Positions 5,600-8,088 of a DNA stretch of 8,088 nt are shown piece after piece. Location of the stretch: assembly GCA_903896915.1 (NCBI GenBank), contig CAITZN010000456.1, positions 1 to 8,088 of the forward strand, written 5' to 3'. The stretch comes from an uncultured bacterium. GTDB taxonomy: Bacteria > Desulfobacterota > Desulfobulbia > Desulfobulbales > Desulfobulbaceae. Position 1 is the stretch's first letter; each line of letters opens with the position of its first letter. The notes beneath the pieces are model-generated. The model saw only the letters and a list, made by a program, of their open reading frames with translations. It was not told where the DNA came from and made no database searches. The translations under genes were made by a program, and so were the position numbers.

Positions 5600-6811
5600 A
5601 TGAGTGTGGGTGAAAAATTCAAGGATACACTGGCCAGGACGAGAAAACGACTAACCAGTCTCGATGACCAGCCACTGGGCAAAGCCGCACTCGTTATTAT
5701 CCTTTTTCTCGACATTTTTATTCTTATATCAATCTTCAATGGTCTTTACGAACATACTCGTCAGCTTTCCTCCCCTGATGATTATATCCCCAGTTCGTGC
5801 CGGGAGATCGTCATCAATCGCCACTGGAACCCCACCAACAGGACGGACAACCTTTCCCAAATTATCATTTCCACCAGTAACAGTTACTATCGGGTTGAAG
5901 AGAAAAAAAAGGAACGACACCCGGTCTGTATTTCCTATACCGATCTTTTGGATCAAATCAAGGTCGACAAGGTATTGGTAAGCACCTTCGAGGACCGCAG
6001 TAAATCCGAACGTGAGGCAAAGGAATTGCAACGTGGCATCGATAGCCTGAAAGGGGCTTACGATACCTCTTTGCTCGAAAGTATAGCCAAGCAGGAAAAC
6101 CAAACAAAGGTCAGTGCAACAAAAGAGGATTTTCAACAGAAAACCAGCGCACTTAACATTCTGAAAACCCGGATCGTATCGCTTGACCAAACGATTAATA
6201 GCAATGCAAAAATTAAACTGCTCTGGGAAAAACTGCAAGGCCTTCAGGAACAGGATCGACAAAGGGTTATAACAGATCTGCGAACCTTGAATTTCTGGTT
6301 TCCGGTCAAAAAACTGGGGATGCAGATGCTCTTTCTGCTACCGCTACTCGCCGTTTTTTATGTCTGGAACAGTAGCAGTATTAGAAATTCAAGAGGACTC
6401 CAGACCCTGGTTTCTTCCCATTTGATGGGAGTCTCGTTCATCCCGATATTGTGTAAAATCATCGAGACTGTCTACGACATAATTCCTAAAAAGTTATTAA
6501 AAAGGCTTATTGAATTCCTCGAATCGCTCAAGCTCGTTGCAATTTGGCACTACCTCGTTATTGCTCTTGCGATCGTTGCTGCGTTGTTTCTGATTTATAT
6601 TTTTCAGAAGAAGCTCTTTTCCCGTGAGAAACTGGCTGAGCGTCGGATAGCAAAAGGAGAGTGTCAACAATGCTGTAAACGTCTACCTCTCGGAGCCCAG
6701 GCTTGCCCATTTTGCGGGTTTGCCCAATTCAAAGCGTGTCAAAACTGTAATCAGCTACGGCATGTTCAAGGTAAGTATTGCCAGCATTGTGGAACGCTGT
6801 CCGTAGAATGA
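5600..6811 (+). CDS. Membrane protein with coiled-coil domain and two C-terminal zinc ribbons
   Basis: I do not recognise a named family for this 403-residue protein. By eye it has a basic N terminus (RTRKR), a membrane helix at about 28-49, and a soluble domain at about 50-235. That domain holds two cysteines (Cys67, Cys110) and a long charged helical stretch at about 131-225 that looks like coiled coil. Three further helices lie at about 239-257, 271-292 and 312-335. The C-terminal tail carries two Cys4 treble-ribbon-like units: Cys355/Cys358 with Cys369/Cys372, and Cys380/Cys383 with Cys394/Cys397; an extra Cys359 follows the first pair. The positive-inside rule puts both termini and the ribbons in the cytoplasm and the coiled coil outside (inference). 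AAGGA about 7 bp before the ATG supports the start. It is divergent from the phosphoesterase gene, with which it may share regulation. A scaffold or sensor role is possible but not shown. Confidence 0.8.
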   Translation: MSVGEKFKDTLARTRKRLTSLDDQPLGKAALVIILFLDIFILISIFNGLYEHTRQLSSPDDYIPSSCREIVINRHWNPTNRTDNLSQIIISTSNSYYRVEEKKKERHPVCISYTDLLDQIKVDKVLVSTFEDRSKSEREAKELQRGIDSLKGAYDTSLLESIAKQENQTKVSATKEDFQQKTSALNILKTRIVSLDQTINSNAKIKLLWEKLQGLQEQDRQRVITDLRTLNFWFPVKKLGMQMLFLLPLLAVFYVWNSSSIRNSRGLQTLVSSHLMGVSFIPILCKIIETVYDIIPKKLLKRLIEFLESLKLVAIWHYLVIALAIVAALFLIYIFQKKLFSREKLAERRIAKGECQQCCKRLPLGAQACPFCGFAQFKACQNCNQLRHVQGKYCQHCGTLSVE

Positions 6812-6823
6812 GAACTCCTCATT
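6807..6823 (+). terminator. Weak stem-loop over the stop codon of the zinc-ribbon membrane protein
   Basis: AATGAG (6807-6812), a 5-nt loop AACTC and CTCATT (6818-6823) form a perfect 6-bp stem that includes the TGA stop. The stem is AT-rich and only two more T follow it before G, so it would be a weak terminator at best. I see no better candidate before the next gene. Confidence 0.2.
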
Positions 6824-6919
6824 TGTAGCAAAACCGGAAAGAGCGAAACCCCGATTTCTGGTCCAGGTGGAGCCTGTTCTCCTCGGATTTCCCTTCAAGT
6901 CGCTATTATTATTAATAAA

Positions 6920-6938
6920 CAGTTGCAATAGTCAACTG
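6920..6938. repeat. Dyad CAGTTG-N7-CAACTG before the FAD dehydrogenase
   Basis: CAGTTG (6920-6925) and CAACTG (6933-6938) are exact reverse complements separated by 7 nt. The dyad ends 2 bp before the AGGAG ribosome site of the downstream gene. A 10-bp palindrome TTATTAATAA sits just upstream at 6909-6918. The position suits a repressor operator, or a hairpin that limits ribosome access, but the arms are short. Confidence 0.4.
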
Positions 6939-6940
6939 AC

Positions 6941-6945
6941 AGGAG
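6941..6945 (+). promoter_or_regulatory. Ribosome binding site that supports a TTG start
   Basis: AGGAG lies 8 bp before TTG 6954-6956. No ATG or GTG in this frame lies between the site and the conserved N-terminal segment of the protein, so the site decides in favour of the TTG. Confidence 0.65.
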
Positions 6946-6953
6946 CAAGAAGA

Positions 6954-8088
6954 TTGGACATCGTACTGAGCGATTTGTACATCCCTATTGAAAAAGATGG
7001 GGTGGATGAACATATCAAAGCCGCCTCGCTACTGTTACACCTCAGCACTGACAGTATCATCATTGTGAAAATCTTGAGTAAAGCACTCGACATGCGTAAT
7101 CAAGAACAATTTTATTACAAACTCTCACTTGTTGTCAGAATATCTGCTTGTTTTGACAATAAGCAAAACTTTCCCATCTACAACGAACAAAAGCAGGCAA
7201 CACGGAAAGTCGCAGCCCTGAAGGAGAGACCGATAATTGTAGGGTTCGGTCCTGCCGGCATGTTTGCTGCTCTTGAGCTTATAGAATACGGCCTTAAACC
7301 GATAATCTTTGAACGGGGGAAGAAGATCGAAGAACGCTCCGCTGATGTGCAACGTTTTATAACAACAAGGGAGCTTAACCCAGAATCAAATATTCAATTT
7401 GGTGAGGGTGGCGCCGGCTCATACTCCGACGGAAAGCTCTTTTCCCGGAGAAATAACAATACAAGCTTTGTAAACAGGGTGTTGCAGACGTTTATTCAAT
7501 TTGGTGCTCCTGAAGAAATCGGATACATCAGCAAGCCTCATTTAGGGACAGATGTGTTGTGTACAATAGTCGAGAATATTAGAGCCTATGTCCTCGAGAG
7601 AGGAGGTGAAATACATTACATTTCTAAAATGACCGATATCCTGATCTCAGAGGGTGTGGCTTCAGGTGTTGTCATCAATAACGACAAGGAATACTTATCA
7701 TCAAGCATCTTTATAGCCTTGGGACATTCTGCCCGAGATACTGTGGCGATGCTGCATGCTAAAGGGGTTGCTATGGAACAGCGGCCTATTTCTGTCGGAG
7801 TACGGATCGAGCATCCTGCCGCAATTATCAATAGGATGCGCTACGGGCCTAAATATTATCCTTTTAAAGGATTAGGGGCAGCCACCTATTCTTTGAACTA
7901 CACCGATCGAAATATTCGTAGAGGTGTGTATACGTTCTGTATGTGCCCTGGAGGTGAGGTGGTGAACGCTTCATCTGGTCACGGCATGCTGGTAGTCAAC
8001 GGGATGAGCTACTCGCAACGGTCATCGGTATTCTCCAATGCAGCGCTGGTCGTCAGTTGCCATGCCGATGATTATACAGCAACCGGTC
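6954..8088 (+). CDS. FAD-dependent dehydrogenase, COG2509 type (3' partial)
   Basis: The frame is open from TTG 6954 to the right edge, giving 378 codons without a stop. It matches the uncharacterised FAD-dependent dehydrogenase family COG2509. Seen: an N-terminal alpha/beta domain of about 90 residues (start DIVLSDLYIPIEKDG, then ILSKALDMRNQ, equivalent to the family's SLDAR segment). Next come the Rossmann dinucleotide motif IIVGFGPAGMFAA (94-106) with FERG after it, the family signature GEGGAGSYSDGKL (150-162), ALGHSARDT (255-263), SVGVRIEHP, YTFCMCPGGEVVNASSGHG and VNGMSYSQRSS. The N terminus fits the family well, which supports the TTG start together with AGGAG 8 bp upstream. These proteins bind FAD and are presumed cytoplasmic reductases or dehydrogenases; substrate and partner are unknown. 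The C-terminal part lies outside the window. It is separated by 142 bp from the preceding gene and probably has its own promoter. Confidence 0.88.
   Translation, partial: MDIVLSDLYIPIEKDGVDEHIKAASLLLHLSTDSIIIVKILSKALDMRNQEQFYYKLSLVVRISACFDNKQNFPIYNEQKQATRKVAALKERPIIVGFGPAGMFAALELIEYGLKPIIFERGKKIEERSADVQRFITTRELNPESNIQFGEGGAGSYSDGKLFSRRNNNTSFVNRVLQTFIQFGAPEEIGYISKPHLGTDVLCTIVENIRAYVLERGGEIHYISKMTDILISEGVASGVVINNDKEYLSSSIFIALGHSARDTVAMLHAKGVAMEQRPISVGVRIEHPAAIINRMRYGPKYYPFKGLGAATYSLNYTDRNIRRGVYTFCMCPGGEVVNASSGHGMLVVNGMSYSQRSSVFSNAALVVSCHADDYTATG

Noticed and set aside
6874..6887. Small hairpin GGAG-N6-CTCC before the FAD dehydrogenase
   Set aside because: The 4-bp stem has no T-run after it and is likely by chance.

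Overview
The window looks like ordinary bacterial chromosome of moderate GC content, densely coded, with no tRNA, rRNA, CRISPR array, transposase or phage gene that I can see. The protein set fits a Gram-negative anaerobe or facultative bacterium, most plausibly a deltaproteobacterium / Desulfobacterota (Desulfobulbales-like). It comprises an SO_0444-type metal efflux permease, an Old Yellow Enzyme, a short Bacillus-style DgkA, a lipobox-bearing phosphoesterase and membrane proteins with cytoplasmic zinc ribbons. The taxonomic call is inference from gene content and could be wrong.

Layout. Bases 1-953 hold the 3' part of a Cu/Zn efflux permease that is cut by the left window edge. A 375-bp gene-free stretch follows. 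A same-strand run then covers 1329-4443: an Old Yellow Enzyme family ene-reductase, a DgkA/UdpK-type lipid kinase 26 bp downstream, a DUF3024 protein, and a membrane-anchored trypsin-like protease with an N-terminal zinc ribbon. On the minus strand, 4446-5396 encodes a lipoprotein of the calcineurin-like metallophosphoesterase family, whose stop codon lies 2 bp from that of the protease. A 203-bp divergent intergenic region with a clear inverted repeat leads to 5600-6811, an unrecognised four-helix membrane protein with a coiled-coil external domain and two C-terminal zinc ribbons. From 6954 to the right edge runs the first 378 codons of a COG2509-type FAD-dependent dehydrogenase that starts at TTG and is open at its 3' end.

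How the genes may work together. The only firm theme is the cell envelope: metal export, lipid phosphorylation, a periplasmic protease, an envelope phosphoesterase lipoprotein and a zinc-ribbon membrane protein. The least described part is 3274-6811. There, two membrane proteins with cytoplasmic Cys4 zinc ribbons and external coiled coils flank a lipoprotein phosphoesterase. Whether these form one system is a hypothesis that needs conservation of the neighbourhood in other genomes. The Old Yellow Enzyme and the FAD dehydrogenase look like independent redox housekeeping or accessory genes.
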